Source: an uncultured SAR86 cluster bacterium
GTDB lineage: Bacteria; Pseudomonadota; Gammaproteobacteria; Magnimaribacterales; Magnimaribacteraceae
Length of the DNA: 64,000 bases
Direction of reading: 5' to 3'
Assembly (NCBI GenBank): GCA_937773605.1
Contig: CALJVP010000002.1
Span: 1-64,000 of the forward strand
This document shows, one piece after another, positions 9,166 through 18,488 of this stretch (the stretch's first letter is position 1; every line of letters begins with the position of its first letter). The position numbers were made by a program, and so were the translations under genes. The notes under the pieces were generated by a model that saw nothing but the letters and a program-made list of their open reading frames with translations, ran no database searches and was not told the DNA's origin.

Positions 9166-10203
9166 TTACATTGAACTTATCCAGCTTCCTATTAGTTCTA
9201 TCGCTTCAGAATGGCTCAAAGCCCTTCCAGATTCAGGCATCATGACCCCAGGATCAGTAGAAATCATTCTGTGCAAAAGAATAGACTCTTCTGGCTTTCC
9301 AGGAACTATAGAATATTTTAAACCTCCACTTCCGCGGCCTGTCGCCACTGGTTTTTTGTAGAATCCCAAATGCTTTTCTCTTGACTCAGAAAAATTTAAA
9401 TACAAGCCCGTTGAATTAGCTGCACCCGCAGGAGCGTGACAGTGCCCGCAATTTATATCCAAATACGATCGGGCCCTATCATCTAAAGAGTAGCTTTCAT
9501 CTTGCCAGTCGACCGGCGAGATAAGATCTTCAGGGTAGTTATGAATAATTTCTTGTTGCAGCCATTTCGTAAGCTGGTTAACAGAACCATCTTCGTAATG
9601 ATAAATCTTATTTAAATTTCTTGCTTTTGGACCAATTGGCGTTATTTCATCATTGGTAGCATGACACTCTTTGCATTGATTTTTATTAGGAACCCTATAC
9701 CTGACGCTCCTCTGCTCACCGTCTTGATCAATCCAAGAAGTGTTAATGGTTTTACCAGCTATTTTCATTGTTGCTTCTGTTTGCTCTTTATTCCACGCAT
9801 AGGACACTGCCTCCCATCCGGATTCTTTTCTCAAAAGAACCCTTGTTTCCATCATATTCTTTCCTTTATCTAACGACCTTTCATCAATAGGATAATAAAA
9901 AGTTTTTATGAGAGCAGAGCCGACTGGGAAATTAAAGACCCAGTCTTCTTCATAAGCAGCTTTTCTTCCATCGGGTACATAAACCCAACGTTGTTTGTAA
10001 GAATAGTCTGAAAATAAAGTAGAGATTAATTCGTAAGGGAGCACTCCATTTGAAGGATCTTGGGCTTTGTTATCATCAAAAAAAGCGAATTCACTTAGTG
10101 TCTTGGGAAATTTATCGGCAAGAATAACAGAATCATTAACACCGTAAATTTGATGACTAATAAATAGAAATATAAAAACTATAAAAGCTCTTAAACCTGC
10201 CAT
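9166..10203 (-). CDS. Di-heme c-type cytochrome, SO2930/HNE_0200-like family
   Basis: A secreted protein of 345 residues: signal peptide at about 1-22 (FIVFIFLFISHQIYG), then two heme-binding CxxCH motifs, CKECH at 177-181 and CGHCH at 252-256. MMPESGRALSHSEAIELI near the end resembles the axial-Met and C-terminal helix region of cytochrome c. I recognise the family as the conserved proteobacterial proteins found beside a parallel beta-helix gene, as here, 4 bases upstream in the same operon. It probably works in the periplasm in electron transfer or oxidation of a substrate handled by its partner. The exact role is unknown. Confidence 0.8.
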   Translation of the reverse strand: MAGLRAFIVFIFLFISHQIYGVNDSVILADKFPKTLSEFAFFDDNKAQDPSNGVLPYELISTLFSDYSYKQRWVYVPDGRKAAYEEDWVFNFPVGSALIKTFYYPIDERSLDKGKNMMETRVLLRKESGWEAVSYAWNKEQTEATMKIAGKTINTSWIDQDGEQRSVRYRVPNKNQCKECHATNDEITPIGPKARNLNKIYHYEDGSVNQLTKWLQQEIIHNYPEDLISPVDWQDESYSLDDRARSYLDINCGHCHAPAGAANSTGLYLNFSESREKHLGFYKKPVATGRGSGGLKYSIVPGKPEESILLHRMISTDPGVMMPESGRALSHSEAIELIGSWISSM

Positions 10204-10207
10204 GGAT

Positions 10208-11434
10208 TTATATCCCCTCTATTGAAACTGCTTTTAAAGGCTTAATCTCTCCTCGGAAACTATCGTAATCGGTATTAACCGGATCCATGCCAATCATGTA
10301 CTTAATTGGGCTGATGGTTAAAAAAGAAGCATTACCATTATCTCCTAAAATAACTTTTTCATTATCAGGCTGTCCAAGCAGCATTTGACTCATGGGTAAA
10401 ACGCCGTCCCAGAAAATATCTGGCATATTTCCTCCGGACAATTCAAACAGCATTGCCGATAATTCACCTGTCTCAAGATCAGGATCAAAACCACTCTTCC
10501 CAAAACGGTTATCATGAACTTGGATGGACTTTGGATGAGGGTAATAGTCTTCATCCTCCGTGTCATAACCGTAAGTTACTATCGCGAGGTTCACCGTTCC
10601 ATTGCCACCGATATCATTGTCAAAAACCTCTACATCGGAATTTGCTTGAATAATCACTCCGGTCCCTCTTGGCACCTCTCCGACTATATTCCCTTCAGGA
10701 GCAAAATTATCCGTGTCATTATCTATGCTCTTATTTCTAAATACTCGAACGTGATGACCGCCTTGTTGGGGCAGATCCGGTAAATCAAAAACAAGAATTC
10801 CTGCTGTATTGTGAGAAGCCAAATTATCATATACGTCAGCGTAATAAGAATTTTCAATCTCTATACCTGCTACGTTGTATTGGGCTGTGCTGTTTCTAAC
10901 AATAATATTTTTTGATTGACCTACGTAAATGCCTGCATCAGAAGCTCCGATTGCTACGCATCCATCTATAAGGACATCACTGGACTCAACTGGATAAAAA
11001 CCATACGCTCCGTTTGAACTTTTGGGCCCGCCTGTCCATTCAGTTTTAACATTAATCATATAAATGCCTTTGGCGCCTATCACCTTGATAGCGTCTCCTT
11101 TAGCGTCTTCTACTGAAAAACCTTTTAAAGTCACTTTATTTGAAGTAACGAGTAATCCTTGAGCTCCAGAGGCTTGTTTAGAAAAGTTAAGGATCGTCTC
11201 GTTCATCCCAGCTCCTTCTATGATTACATTATCTACGTCGAGAGAAAGGCCATCTTCAAAATAATAAGTCCCTTTGCTTAGTCTTAAGGTGTCCCCGGGA
11301 TTAATAACGATAAGAGCTTCTTGTAATTCCTCCTGAGAGTTCAAAGAAGGCTCTAAAGATATTTCTTCAGTGGATAAATTTTGTATTACGGCAAGGGAAA
11401 AAAACAAAATAAATTTTATATAAATTTTATGCAT
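10208..11434 (-). CDS. Secreted parallel beta-helix repeat protein (partner of the di-heme cytochrome)
   Basis: 408 residues with a signal peptide (IKFILFFSLAVIQNLSTEE). Repeating strands such as VTLKGFSVEDAKGDAIKVIG, VLIDGCVAIGASDAGIYVG and IIVRNSTAQYNVAGIEIENS follow about a 23-residue period, marking a right-handed beta-helix of the NosD/pectate-lyase class. The N-terminal LQEALIVINPGDTLRLSKGTYYF is the usual entry of such proteins. It is the first gene of a two-gene operon with the di-heme cytochrome. The fold often binds or cleaves polysaccharides, but no catalytic site is evident. Confidence 0.8.
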   Translation of the reverse strand: MHKIYIKFILFFSLAVIQNLSTEEISLEPSLNSQEELQEALIVINPGDTLRLSKGTYYFEDGLSLDVDNVIIEGAGMNETILNFSKQASGAQGLLVTSNKVTLKGFSVEDAKGDAIKVIGAKGIYMINVKTEWTGGPKSSNGAYGFYPVESSDVLIDGCVAIGASDAGIYVGQSKNIIVRNSTAQYNVAGIEIENSYYADVYDNLASHNTAGILVFDLPDLPQQGGHHVRVFRNKSIDNDTDNFAPEGNIVGEVPRGTGVIIQANSDVEVFDNDIGGNGTVNLAIVTYGYDTEDEDYYPHPKSIQVHDNRFGKSGFDPDLETGELSAMLFELSGGNMPDIFWDGVLPMSQMLLGQPDNEKVILGDNGNASFLTISPIKYMIGMDPVNTDYDSFRGEIKPLKAVSIEGI

Positions 11435-11480
11435 CTAACTCTCCTAAACTGATAAAGTTGTCTGAAAACCGAAAAAAGAA

Positions 11481-12023
11481 ATGTCATTTGAGAATATTAT
11501 ACTTATTTTACAAACCGTAGGTCCTTTTACTGTGCTGGTAACAGTTTATTTTTTGGTTACTGAATTAAAAGAACAAAACAGAGTTGCCAGGGCTCACGCG
11601 AGACAAAACATTGCGGACAGCCATCAACGTCTCACTCTCGCCGGTCTTGAAGAGATCATCATTCGTATTAAAGTAAAATTAAGAGCCGGTGAAGATTTAA
11701 CACCTGAAGAAGAAACAGCCTATCTGACTCACTTTACTGCTATTTTAAGAGGCAGACAGAGCCAACATTATCAATACTCACTTGGGATGCTTGATCAATC
11801 AGAGTGGGATGCCATGCTCTCTTCGTTTAAAACGTTGCTAGGGGATGAAAGAAACTTAAGGATCTGGTCTTGGGTTGCGCCTACTTTTCCCGCCGATTTC
11901 GTCAAACTAGTACAAAATGAAATAGGAGAAACTCCTGCTGAAGAAAACCCATCTGAAGAAATAGATATAGAAGAAGAAGCCACCCTTGAGGAAGATCCTG
12001 AAGAAGAAACGATAAAAAATTAA
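11481..12023 (+). CDS. Hypothetical membrane-anchored protein with acidic tail
   Basis: I do not recognise a family. The 180 residues comprise one N-terminal membrane helix (about 5-27, IILILQTVGPFTVLVTVYFLV), a helical middle rich in Arg and Gln (about 28-145), and a low-complexity acidic tail (about 148-180, mostly Glu with Pro). The ATG at 11481 follows an AAAAGAA purine stretch. It sits 15 bases upstream of the EAL-domain gene on the same strand, so it may belong to the c-di-GMP operon. It is divergent from the beta-helix gene. Confidence 0.6.
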   Translation: MSFENIILILQTVGPFTVLVTVYFLVTELKEQNRVARAHARQNIADSHQRLTLAGLEEIIIRIKVKLRAGEDLTPEEETAYLTHFTAILRGRQSQHYQYSLGMLDQSEWDAMLSSFKTLLGDERNLRIWSWVAPTFPADFVKLVQNEIGETPAEENPSEEIDIEEEATLEEDPEEETIKN

Positions 12024-12038
12024 ATATAAAATTTACCA

Positions 12039-13148
12039 ATGGAATTAGAGACTCTACAAAAAGAACAACATTTAGATTACCTTTTCAAATCTTTACAACA
12101 CCATCCAAGTCCTTATCTAATTTATGATTTACAAGGAAATATAAAGTGGGCTAATTTAGCTGCAGAATTTATCTTCAGACTTGAAGACTTAAAAGAATTA
12201 TCAATTATCAAACTAGATGTGGCCTCATTACAAAGCTCTAATTCTACCGACTCTATAGCAAGATCTTACACAACACCCATAGAAGTTAGATTAAGAAAAA
12301 TAGAGTTTTTTATAAGAACCAGAGTGCATGTAATTCCAGTTTCGGACTCAGATAACTTCCTTTTAATCGAAATACTTTGCAATTCACGATCTGGACTAGA
12401 AGCTATACAACAGACTATAGCTTGCATTGAATTTGACAGAATTGATTTGGCCTATCAGAAGCAATTTAATCTTGAGACAGGTGAGATAACTGGGGTCGAA
12501 GCTCTATTAAGAATGAGAGATGAATTTGGACAAATAATACCTAATGATCTGATTATTCCGCAAATTGAAGGTGAGAGTCTTTTTTCTTTAATTGTCCTAT
12601 CCTCATTAAATAAGTTATCAGAATTCTTTAAGATTAAAGATCAGCTTGGGCTAAAAGACATAACCGTATACCTTAATGTTTCTGCCCACACTGTTATGCA
12701 CCCTGAGTTTGGAGACATATTTGCTAACTACGCTGATTCAATGAACTTTAAAGAGGATGAATTTGGACTCGAGGTTACTGAAACAGCTGAATTAAGTAAT
12801 ACCGAAGATGCAGCAAAATCCTTACAAAAATTAAAGGATAAAGGTGTAAAAATTGCCCTTGATGATTTTGGTGCAGGGTATTCTTCTTTAAGATACATAA
12901 AAGATCTTCCTGTGGATGTAGTTAAATTAGATAAACATTTTACTAACGGTCTCGACGATCCAACGACCTCTAAATTAATTGGTTTTGTTGTAGAAGTATG
13001 CAAAGCACTGTCTCTTGAAATGATCGGCGAGGGAATAGAAACTGAAGAACAAAAAAAGACTATGTTGGAAATAGGATGCGGGATAGGCCAAGGCTACTTA
13101 ATGCATAGGCCTGAATTTATTGAAACCATGTTAACTAAGGATAGCTAA
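12039..13148 (+). CDS. PAS-EAL domain protein, probable c-di-GMP phosphodiesterase
   Basis: 369 residues. A PAS-like fold lies at about 15-105 (SPYLIYDLQGNIKWANLAAEFIF). An EAL domain fills about 120-365 with the catalytic set apparently intact: GVEALLRM, YLNVSA, LEVTET, DDFGAGYSSL, DVVKLDK, GEGIET and QGYLMHRP. It should hydrolyse c-di-GMP to pGpG in the cytoplasm, gated by whatever the PAS domain senses. The stop overlaps the start of the GGDEF gene (TAATG), so the opposing enzymes are made together. Confidence 0.88.
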   Translation: MELETLQKEQHLDYLFKSLQHHPSPYLIYDLQGNIKWANLAAEFIFRLEDLKELSIIKLDVASLQSSNSTDSIARSYTTPIEVRLRKIEFFIRTRVHVIPVSDSDNFLLIEILCNSRSGLEAIQQTIACIEFDRIDLAYQKQFNLETGEITGVEALLRMRDEFGQIIPNDLIIPQIEGESLFSLIVLSSLNKLSEFFKIKDQLGLKDITVYLNVSAHTVMHPEFGDIFANYADSMNFKEDEFGLEVTETAELSNTEDAAKSLQKLKDKGVKIALDDFGAGYSSLRYIKDLPVDVVKLDKHFTNGLDDPTTSKLIGFVVEVCKALSLEMIGEGIETEEQKKTMLEIGCGIGQGYLMHRPEFIETMLTKDS

Positions 13149-14611
13149 TGGAAAAAGTAGTAAAACCACAAGCTTCGAAAGGTGCTGAAGAGATTCTTTT
13201 AACGCAAATTAAACAGGAGTTCACTACCCCTGCTGACGCCATTTCTGAGTACCTAGAACTTGTTGAAAAGAACATAGAAGAATCTGAAATAGAAATAGAA
13301 GATGAAATAGAACAAATTAAATCAGGATGCATTCGATTAATCGATCAATATGAGGAAGCGTTTGTTTTAAACACAGGACCAAATGCCACTCAAGAAAAGA
13401 AAACACCAGAAGAGTATTCTGAACTCAGGCACAACCTACGAACTCCTCTAAATGCCATTATTGGTTATAGTGAAATCTTAATAGAGGACATGGAAGATGA
13501 TCTCAATGAGCAATCTTTGTCTGACTTACAAACTATTATTGATCTTTCCAGAGAGATAGAAAAAGCCATAGAAAGTTTTGTTGATTATATACGAGGAGAC
13601 TCTTCTCAATTTAACGAAGGTAAAAATTCACAACTAGAGTCAGCAGAAGCTTTATTTAAATCCCTAGGAGACATAGATTACTCGATAGAGTTAGATGAAA
13701 CTCTGGTTGGTGCAGATATTTTAATTGTGGATGACAATGTTACTAACTGCGAAGTACTGGAAAGAAGGTTATCACTGCAAGGTCTCAAATGCCGAACTGC
13801 CTATGACGGGACTACTGCATTGACTGAAGTTGAAAATAAAGCTCCAGATTTAATTCTTTTAGATGTAATACTCCCAGACATCAATGGACTAGAACTGCTA
13901 AAAACCTTCAGAGAAAATCATACAAGTGATGCGATGCCTATCATCATGGTTTCAGCTTTTAACGATGTTGATGGAATAGCAAAATGCATCCAATTGGGCG
14001 CACAAGACTACCTTCCTAAGCCACTTAATGGAACAATATTGTTAGCAAAAGTAGTGTCTTCATTAGAAAGAAAATTCTTTAGAGAAAGAGAGAAAGAACT
14101 TGTAAATAAACTTCACATTCAAGCCACCACGGATCAGCTAACAGGCATTTCCAATAGAAGGGTCGTCTTTGAAAGACTCGAAGAGTCTTTTGATATGCTC
14201 CAATCTGGTCAAATAAAAGACTTTTCTGTTGTCATGATGGACATTGATCATTTTAAGAATGTTAATGATACATACGGACACTCAGGCGGGGATGCGGTCT
14301 TAATAACCATGGCGAAAACCTTAGACGAAATTATTACTGAACCCAATATACTTGGTAGGATCGGAGGGGAAGAATTCTTAGCAGTGATAATAAATGAAGA
14401 AGGTGAAGACATGTCGGCATATTGTGATAAATTACAGGAAGCAATTTGTTCAAATACTGTTGAATATGAAGAACATAAGATCAAAATTACCAGCAGTGGA
14501 GGCGTTGCTAATAGTGCTGAGTCTGAAAATGCTTCGGACTTGATAAATAAAGCAGATGAAAGACTTTATGATGCAAAGAAAGCTGGTAGAAATAAATTTA
14601 TTTTAGACTAG
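13148..14611 (+). CDS. HisKA-REC-GGDEF protein, probable response-regulated diguanylate cyclase
   Basis: 487 residues. A helical segment (about 1-85) is followed by a HisKA-like dimerisation helix with H-box ELRHNLRTPLNAIIGYSEIL (His at 95), but no HATPase domain follows. Instead a receiver domain starts near residue 188 (ILIVDDNVTNCEVL), with the acceptor Asp in LILLDVILPDING and Lys in YLPKPL. A GGDEF domain fills the C-terminal third (TDQLTGISNRR, then GRIGGEEFLAV with active GGEEF). It should make c-di-GMP when its receiver is phosphorylated. The lone H-box without ATPase suggests phosphotransfer or heterodimer docking with another kinase. Confidence 0.86.
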   Translation: MEKVVKPQASKGAEEILLTQIKQEFTTPADAISEYLELVEKNIEESEIEIEDEIEQIKSGCIRLIDQYEEAFVLNTGPNATQEKKTPEEYSELRHNLRTPLNAIIGYSEILIEDMEDDLNEQSLSDLQTIIDLSREIEKAIESFVDYIRGDSSQFNEGKNSQLESAEALFKSLGDIDYSIELDETLVGADILIVDDNVTNCEVLERRLSLQGLKCRTAYDGTTALTEVENKAPDLILLDVILPDINGLELLKTFRENHTSDAMPIIMVSAFNDVDGIAKCIQLGAQDYLPKPLNGTILLAKVVSSLERKFFREREKELVNKLHIQATTDQLTGISNRRVVFERLEESFDMLQSGQIKDFSVVMMDIDHFKNVNDTYGHSGGDAVLITMAKTLDEIITEPNILGRIGGEEFLAVIINEEGEDMSAYCDKLQEAICSNTVEYEEHKIKITSSGGVANSAESENASDLINKADERLYDAKKAGRNKFILD

Positions 14612-14629
14612 ATAACAAGGAGGCTGACA

Positions 14630-14992
14630 ATGGCAAAAATACTTTATGTTGAAGACAATGAAATGAACAGAGACATGCTCTCTAGAAGATTGCAAAGAAG
14701 AGATCATGAAATTCTTTTGGCTTTTGATGGCAAAGAAGGTTTGGAGATGATGAAATCTGAAAAACCCGAGATTGTGTTAATGGATATGGGCCTGCCTGTT
14801 ATGGATGGCTGGGAAGCCACTACTACAGCTAAAGCAGATCCAGAAATTCAACACATACCAATCATAGCCTTAACAGCTCATGCCCTTGAATCTGATAGAG
14901 TTAAAGCACTGGATAGCGGGGCCGATGATTTTGATACAAAGCCGGTAGACTTTAAAAGATTATTAGGAAAAATTGAAAGTTTGCTTGGTTAA
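14630..14992 (+). CDS. Single-domain response regulator (CheY/DivK-like receiver)
   Basis: 120 residues forming only a receiver domain: acidic pair in ILYVEDNEMNRDML, phospho-acceptor Asp in IVLMDMGLPVMDGWEA, the Thr switch in IIALTAHAL, and Lys in FDTKPVDF. The sequence is of the DivK/hybrid-kinase type, with no output domain. A good AAGGAGG site precedes the ATG. It is the last gene of the EAL/GGDEF operon and converges on the hybrid kinase gene, sharing the TTAA stop palindrome. A likely role is shuttling phosphate between that kinase and the HisKA-REC-GGDEF protein. Confidence 0.88.
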   Translation: MAKILYVEDNEMNRDMLSRRLQRRDHEILLAFDGKEGLEMMKSEKPEIVLMDMGLPVMDGWEATTTAKADPEIQHIPIIALTAHALESDRVKALDSGADDFDTKPVDFKRLLGKIESLLG

Positions 14993-17979
14993 GAAGTAGC
15001 TTCTTGATAAATATTTTTTACTATTGCTGATAACTCGTCCATAGACACGTCATCTTTTCTTACCATTCCAGCTACATTTTTATCTAACAGGTCCTTTTGA
15101 ACATCCGTTAAATCTTTTCCAGAATACACCAGAACCGGTGCCCTCTCTTCAGCCTTATAATCTGCCATGTAGGCTTCTAAAAACTCAAATCCATCCATTC
15201 TTGGCATTTCTAGATCCAAGACTATTAAAGAAGGTTTGGTTTTAAGTTTATCTAAGCCATCCTTTCCATCTTTAGCGGTCTCTGCCTTCCAACCTGCATC
15301 GATCAGCATTCTGGAAAGAAGGTCTCTAACGTCTGCATCATCATCGATTACAAGAACAGACTGTTCATCGGAAGAATTACCCATCAAACGAGTAACGGTG
15401 TCTAAAAATAAACTACGATCTATCGGTTTTGTCAGATAATCATCCGCACCTAGAGATTCTGCAAGAACGTCTTGAGAAAGTTGACTGACCATTACAACAG
15501 GCATATCAGATAATTCTGGATCAGATTTACATTCCTTTAATATTGACCATCCGTCTCTTCCAGGCATAAGGACGTCTAGAAGCAGCAATCTTGGCTTCAT
15601 TTCTCTGACAATTTGCATTCCCTTTTCACTATCCGTTGCCCCTACCAGTGTTAGACCAATTTTAGATAATGTCCTTCTAATGAGGTCATGCATCGGTACA
15701 TCATCATCTATGAGTACAACAACTTTTTCACTTTCTTCTAATTTTTCGATAGCATTCCCTTCTTCTATCTCGTCATAATCTTGCGGGCATTCTCTAGGAA
15801 TGTACAAAGTAAAAACCGAACCTTCTCCTAATACACTGGTTACTAAGACATCCCCACCCATCATTTCTGCTAATTTCTTAGTAATTGGCAGGCCTAAACC
15901 CGTTCCTCCGTGCTTAGCGGAAGTTGATCTTTCTGCTTGCTCGTATTCTCTAAATACTTTGCTTAATCCTTCTTCAGACATTCCTTCACCGGTATCGGAA
16001 ACAGCAAACCTCACCATTTCTATTTCATCTTGCATAAAAGTATCAACATCAAGCGTTATGGTTCCATTAGAGCAAAACTTAAATCCATTGCTCAGGAAGT
16101 TTGTAAGACATTGTCGTATCTTAGTTTCGTCTTGATTCATGGCCCCTAGAGGATCTTGAAGGTTAACTTTAAAACCATTATCGTTTGGTGAAGCCAGAGG
16201 CCCAACGACATCTTTGATGGTATCAACCATGTTTTCTATATCAAAGCTGGTTAAATAGAGCTCCATTCTTCCTGCTTCTATCTTAGAAATATCAAGAATG
16301 TTGTTGATTAAAGATAACAAATGACTTCCTGCTGAAGTGATCTTTTTTAGATCAGGCAAAAGATCATCGTAACCAAGGTCTTCGCAATCTTCTGCAAGCA
16401 TTTCGCCGTAACCCAGAATTGCATTAAGAGGTGTTCTTAATTCATGACTCATGTTTGCAAAGAATCTAGTTTTCTCTGCGTTTGCTTCATTTGCTTCATC
16501 TCGTGAGGTTTCCATTTCACTTGTTCTGGCGGTTATAAGAGCTCCAACTTCGTCAGACATTCTTGAAAATGCTAATGACATAAGTTCTACTGAAGCTTCT
16601 TCATTTCCTTCTTTATCTCCAGTTTTGGCAAGCTCAGACATTTTCGCAATGTCCTCTAGAATTAATTTTTGTGCATTACCTTCTAGTTGGTCTGCCAAGA
16701 AAGACATTTTCTCGATTATCACCCTGTCTCTTTCTTTTCTTCTTTTTGCCTGTTCTTTTCTTATATCCTCCATCTCGAGAAGATGTCCTCTGTAACTATG
16801 CAAAGCCGTTGAAAGGTGCCCTACTTCATCATCTTCGGATGCAAAGATACCTCTTCTAGTTGGCATCTTTTGAGTATGATCACCTTCAGTTAACCCTTCC
16901 AAGACTTCTATTGCTTTAGTGATACCGCCAAAAGTCACGTACGTTACGTATGCTGTCAAACCTAGTATGGTCAACAGCACTAAGACAATAACAAGATAAC
17001 TTCTATTTAATACCGTAGAAGCCTCTTGCATCGAAAGTCTTTCATCTTTAAAAATAAAAAGTTGAGCTAGATCTGCGGATAAATAAGAGCTAAGAGGTAA
17101 AAGAGTAATGGAAGCACCCAAGTCAAAATCTTTAGCACTGTACCTGCTGCCTTGTTCTGTATTTAATTGGTTTGCTTTTGAGACCATACCGGAATAATCA
17201 GCAATGCCATAACGAGCTTCTTCAGATAAATCATCAGAAGAATAATCTTCATCCAATGAAATTAAACCTTCTGGGGTTTGAATGCCCATTCTTACTTCAA
17301 ATTCATCCTCAAAGAGTTCAATAGCTTTTCTTATATCAGCTCCTAAGACTATTAAAGCAACTGTCTTTTGATCGATCTTTATTGGAAAAGAATAGGTTTG
17401 GTTCAAAGTTGCCGTTTGTTCATTATTTGAGTCTAGAATTTTTAAAGTGGATTGCTTGGGCCTTCCAGATATATCTTTCAAATAAGAATCTAAATAAGAA
17501 AAAAATTCAGGTCTTGCTTTTGGGCTGCAAGGATCTATACCAAGCAAGTCAAAGGCACTACCGCAATATATTCTTTCACCTGTTGGGAAATAAGCCATGG
17601 CAAAACTGAGGTTGCCTTCATCAAGATCATCTTCAAAAATGAACTCTATTAAATACTGAAGGTCGCCTAAAGTTCTATTTTCAATAGCATTGAAGATGGG
17701 GTTGTAATAAGCGCCATCTGAGTCAACTTCTTCATTTAATGTCTCTTCATCAGGATCCCAGAAATTTCCCTTGTCACCTGTTCCTGGCAACCACTTACTC
17801 ATGTCCTCATAGGTACTGTTGTAAGTCTGGTACCAAGCGGACTCATAGAGTATGACTAAAGACTCATTGGCAGCATCATCCTTGATGTCGTCTCTGGTTT
17901 GAGTAGAAAAGAAGAAAACGATGGCCATTAAAACATAGCCAACTACTACAAATAGTATAAGTTGAAGTCTTATAGACAT
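14989..17979 (-). CDS. Hybrid sensor histidine kinase with two receiver domains
   Basis: 996 residues. Membrane helix at about 7-27, a periplasmic sensor region (about 28-325) with two cysteines (YCGSAF and IDPCSP), a second helix (about 327-349), HAMP (about 350-402), and a linker coil. HisKA follows with ANMSHELRTPLNAILGYGEM (His at about 511), then HATPase with N-box KFCSNG-type region, DTGEGMSEEG and GGTGLGLPITKKL. Two receivers follow: LIDDDVPMHDLI with LLLLDVLMPGRDG, and VIDDDADVRDLL with LIVLDLEMPRMDG. There is no HPt domain, so one must be supplied in trans. The gene converges on the neighbouring receiver gene. Confidence 0.9.
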   Translation of the reverse strand: MSIRLQLILFVVVGYVLMAIVFFFSTQTRDDIKDDAANESLVILYESAWYQTYNSTYEDMSKWLPGTGDKGNFWDPDEETLNEEVDSDGAYYNPIFNAIENRTLGDLQYLIEFIFEDDLDEGNLSFAMAYFPTGERIYCGSAFDLLGIDPCSPKARPEFFSYLDSYLKDISGRPKQSTLKILDSNNEQTATLNQTYSFPIKIDQKTVALIVLGADIRKAIELFEDEFEVRMGIQTPEGLISLDEDYSSDDLSEEARYGIADYSGMVSKANQLNTEQGSRYSAKDFDLGASITLLPLSSYLSADLAQLFIFKDERLSMQEASTVLNRSYLVIVLVLLTILGLTAYVTYVTFGGITKAIEVLEGLTEGDHTQKMPTRRGIFASEDDEVGHLSTALHSYRGHLLEMEDIRKEQAKRRKERDRVIIEKMSFLADQLEGNAQKLILEDIAKMSELAKTGDKEGNEEASVELMSLAFSRMSDEVGALITARTSEMETSRDEANEANAEKTRFFANMSHELRTPLNAILGYGEMLAEDCEDLGYDDLLPDLKKITSAGSHLLSLINNILDISKIEAGRMELYLTSFDIENMVDTIKDVVGPLASPNDNGFKVNLQDPLGAMNQDETKIRQCLTNFLSNGFKFCSNGTITLDVDTFMQDEIEMVRFAVSDTGEGMSEEGLSKVFREYEQAERSTSAKHGGTGLGLPITKKLAEMMGGDVLVTSVLGEGSVFTLYIPRECPQDYDEIEEGNAIEKLEESEKVVVLIDDDVPMHDLIRRTLSKIGLTLVGATDSEKGMQIVREMKPRLLLLDVLMPGRDGWSILKECKSDPELSDMPVVMVSQLSQDVLAESLGADDYLTKPIDRSLFLDTVTRLMGNSSDEQSVLVIDDDADVRDLLSRMLIDAGWKAETAKDGKDGLDKLKTKPSLIVLDLEMPRMDGFEFLEAYMADYKAEERAPVLVYSGKDLTDVQKDLLDKNVAGMVRKDDVSMDELSAIVKNIYQEATS

Positions 17980-17999
17980 GTCGTTTCTACTGGGGTTTA

Positions 18000-18017
18000 G
18001 TAAGAATTAATTCTTAC
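18000..18017. terminator. AT-rich perfect palindrome between two genes, possible weak terminator
   Basis: GTAAGAATTAATTCTTAC reads the same on both strands. It sits between the end of the TonB-C-domain gene and the start of the hybrid kinase gene. The stem has few GC pairs and no clean T-tract follows on the minus strand, so a terminator role is uncertain; a protein-binding site is the alternative. Confidence 0.3.
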
Positions 18018-18028
18018 TTTCTAAAATA

Positions 18029-18427
18029 TTAGTCTGCAAATGCAAAACTAAGTTTTACTTTAACGTTATTTACTTTAACAGACTGACCTTGATGAGTTGG
18101 TGCTTCATAAACCCATTTTCTGATAGCTTTTATAGCCGCTCTTTCAAAAGTTCCTTGAGGTACAGCTTCTACCACATAAGGATCCAGAACCGCTCCGTCA
18201 GTGTCTACATCAAATTCAACAATTACGTAACCTTCAGTTCCCATGCGTAACGCTTTTCTAGGAAAAGTAGGTTGTTTTGCATAGTTTCTGTTAATTTCTA
18301 TTTCTGTTTCACTTTCTCCAACATAACCCTTATCTGCAGATGTGACGTTCATTGCAAAAAGAGAGGCCATAACAGCAGTTAAAAACATCCCTATACCTGC
18401 TTTCTTAAGCTCTTTCATAATCTTCAT
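18029..18427 (-). CDS. TonB C-terminal domain protein with signal peptide
   Basis: 132 residues: an N-terminal signal-like segment (about 8-30, AGIGMFLTAVMASLFAMNVTSAD) and a TonB C-terminal domain (about 52-130, PTFPRKALRMGTEGYVIVEFDV through AAIKAIRKWVYEAP). The long Pro-rich linker of true TonB is missing, so it cannot span the periplasm in the usual way. If the signal is cleaved it is a free periplasmic TonB-C domain. An AAAGGAG site 8 bases before the first ATG supports that start. No ExbB/ExbD genes are in the window. Confidence 0.82.
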   Translation of the reverse strand: MKIMKELKKAGIGMFLTAVMASLFAMNVTSADKGYVGESETEIEINRNYAKQPTFPRKALRMGTEGYVIVEFDVDTDGAVLDPYVVEAVPQGTFERAAIKAIRKWVYEAPTHQGQSVKVNNVKVKLSFAFAD

Positions 18428-18488
18428 TTTGCTTACTCCTTTAGTAAAAAGAAGTTATTATACACTCCTAATTCATTAAAAAAAATTC

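Noticed and set aside
10514-10783. 89-residue ORF antisense to the beta-helix gene
   Set aside because: No recognisable domain; it is explained by the codon pattern of the opposite strand.
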